Shown here piece after piece: positions 5,372-5,999 of a stretch of DNA of 5,999 nucleotides (its first letter is position 1; every line of letters begins with the position of its first letter). The stretch covers positions 1-5,999 of the forward strand of contig JAIRXX010000145.1 in assembly GCA_031268065.1 (NCBI GenBank), given 5' to 3'. The notes beneath the pieces were generated by a model that made no database searches, was not told the DNA's origin, and was given only the letters and a program-made list of their open reading frames with translations. This DNA comes from Propionibacteriaceae bacterium. Lineage in GTDB: Bacteria > Actinomycetota > Actinomycetes > Propionibacteriales > Propionibacteriaceae. Position numbers and translations under genes: made by a program.

Positions 5372-5999
5372 TCAGCGAGAACTCCGCCGACAGCTTCGAT
5401 GATCGAAGCCATCGAAATGGCTCCCGGATCGGGAGTACCCAACGACTTCTCCGCATGTGGGCGGGCACGTCCGATTCGCGGCAGCAGTTCAGCCGTAGCC
5501 TGCGCGGCTTGGCTGGCCACCGCTGCCGCCGACTGCCAGGCCGCCACCAGCGCGGCACCCTGGGCGGCTTCCCGCAACAGGGCGTCAGCGAAGGGCACCA
5601 GGGTATCGACCATAGTCTTGTCGCCCACTTGGGCCTTGCCGAAGCCAACGACCGCATCGCGGGCGGCGGCAACGCCCCCAGCCACAGCTGCCGCATCTGG
5701 GACCAACTCGTCTCCGAAAGCGGTACCCATGCTGCGCAAGATCAACCCCCACAACGCGCCCGAGGTGCCGCCAGCCTTGTCGGCCCAGGCATCGGCCGCA
5801 TCGGTCAACGTAGTCCCAATCCCGGCGCCATCTGCGACAGCGGCGGCGGCAGCTTTGCGGGCGGCGGAAGAGCCGCGCTGCATGCCTATCCCGTGATCCC
5901 CGTCACCGGCGACGGCATCCAGCCTGCCCAGCTCGTCAACGGTGGCGTCAATGCGGTCGGCGGCGGCGTTTACCGCCCGGAGAACCAACTGCGCTGCGG
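5368..5999 (-). CDS. dhaL: DhaL domain of a dihydroxyacetone-kinase-family enzyme, 5' end beyond the window
   Basis: This is the nucleotide-binding DhaL domain, which carries the phosphoryl donor for ketose phosphorylation by the partner DhaK domain. Numbered from the TTG codon at 5988, Asp24, Asp29 and Asp31 in LDAVAGDGDHG match the spacing of the three magnesium ligands of E. coli DhaL (30, 35, 37). GGTSGALWG, GDKTMVDTLVP and the C-terminal GTPDPGAISM are further family motifs. The frame stays open through 5999, and alignment with DhaL needs several more N-terminal residues than TTG 5988 gives. The true start is therefore outside, and this is either a standalone DhaL or the C-terminal half of a fused DhaK-DhaL kinase, as in ATP-dependent ketose kinases. 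The stop overlaps the isomerase start, so the two are co-translated. Confidence 0.9.
   Translation of the reverse strand, partial: AAQLVLRAVNAAADRIDATVDELGRLDAVAGDGDHGIGMQRGSSAARKAAAAAVADGAGIGTTLTDAADAWADKAGGTSGALWGLILRSMGTAFGDELVPDAAAVAGGVAAARDAVVGFGKAQVGDKTMVDTLVPFADALLREAAQGAALVAAWQSAAAVASQAAQATAELLPRIGRARPHAEKSLGTPDPGAISMASIIEAVGGVLAE

Noticed and set aside
5267..5896. Plus-strand open frame opposite the isomerase and kinase
   Set aside because: An Ala/Ser/Pro-rich antisense shadow of the DhaL and TIM genes.
5986..5988. TTG at 5988 as the true start of the kinase gene
   Set aside because: The frame stays open to the window edge and the DhaL domain would lack its first few residues.
1..5999. 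CRISPR array, tRNA, rRNA, replication origin
   Set aside because: No regularly spaced repeats, no cloverleaf, no rRNA-like sequence and no DnaA-box cluster were seen.

Overview
The window looks like chromosomal DNA from a fairly GC-rich actinobacterium. This rests on its GC-rich coding sequence (about 62 to 68% in the galM and dehydrogenase lines I counted by eye), alanine-rich proteins and tightly packed genes. No rRNA or tRNA is present to fix the taxon, so the placement is an inference.

Layout from left to right. At 1-48 there may be the first 16 codons of a gene on the minus strand that runs off the left edge. At 49-537 I accept no gene. This stretch holds TTGAC/GTCAA half-sites, several overlapping inverted repeats, a run of nine C and a 15-bp direct repeat at 133 and 481, so it is probably a divergent regulatory region. 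At 538-1515 (+) lies galM, aldose 1-epimerase. At 1630-3323 (-) lies a two-gene type IV toxin-antitoxin module: AbiEi antitoxin/repressor, then AbiEii nucleotidyltransferase toxin, with overlapping genes. A strong inverted repeat at 3350-3387 sits just upstream and is probably the AbiEi operator. At 3467-5999 (-) lies a catabolic operon, transcribed leftward: a DhaL-type kinase domain (cut by the right edge), a divergent triosephosphate-isomerase-family protein, and a zinc-dependent polyol dehydrogenase.

The most striking structure is a near-perfect direct repeat of about 61-64 bp that brackets the AbiE module. The right copy (3466-3529) is the real 3' end of the dehydrogenase gene. The left copy (1557-1620) is an orphan duplicate of that gene end, stop codon included, lying between AbiEii and galM. 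The three differences in the 64 bp are all synonymous. Removing one repeat unit (1,909 bp) would leave galM and the dehydrogenase as convergent genes with 42 bp between their stop codons. This is what a defence cassette inserted at the 3' end of a metabolic gene, regenerating that end, should look like. No integrase or transposase is visible.

The kinase, isomerase and dehydrogenase trio fits polyol or ketose breakdown. It resembles the known tetritol (erythritol/threitol) pathways, in which a polyol dehydrogenase makes erythrulose, a DhaK/DhaL-type kinase phosphorylates it and a TIM-like isomerase converts the phosphate. The substrate cannot be settled from this sequence.
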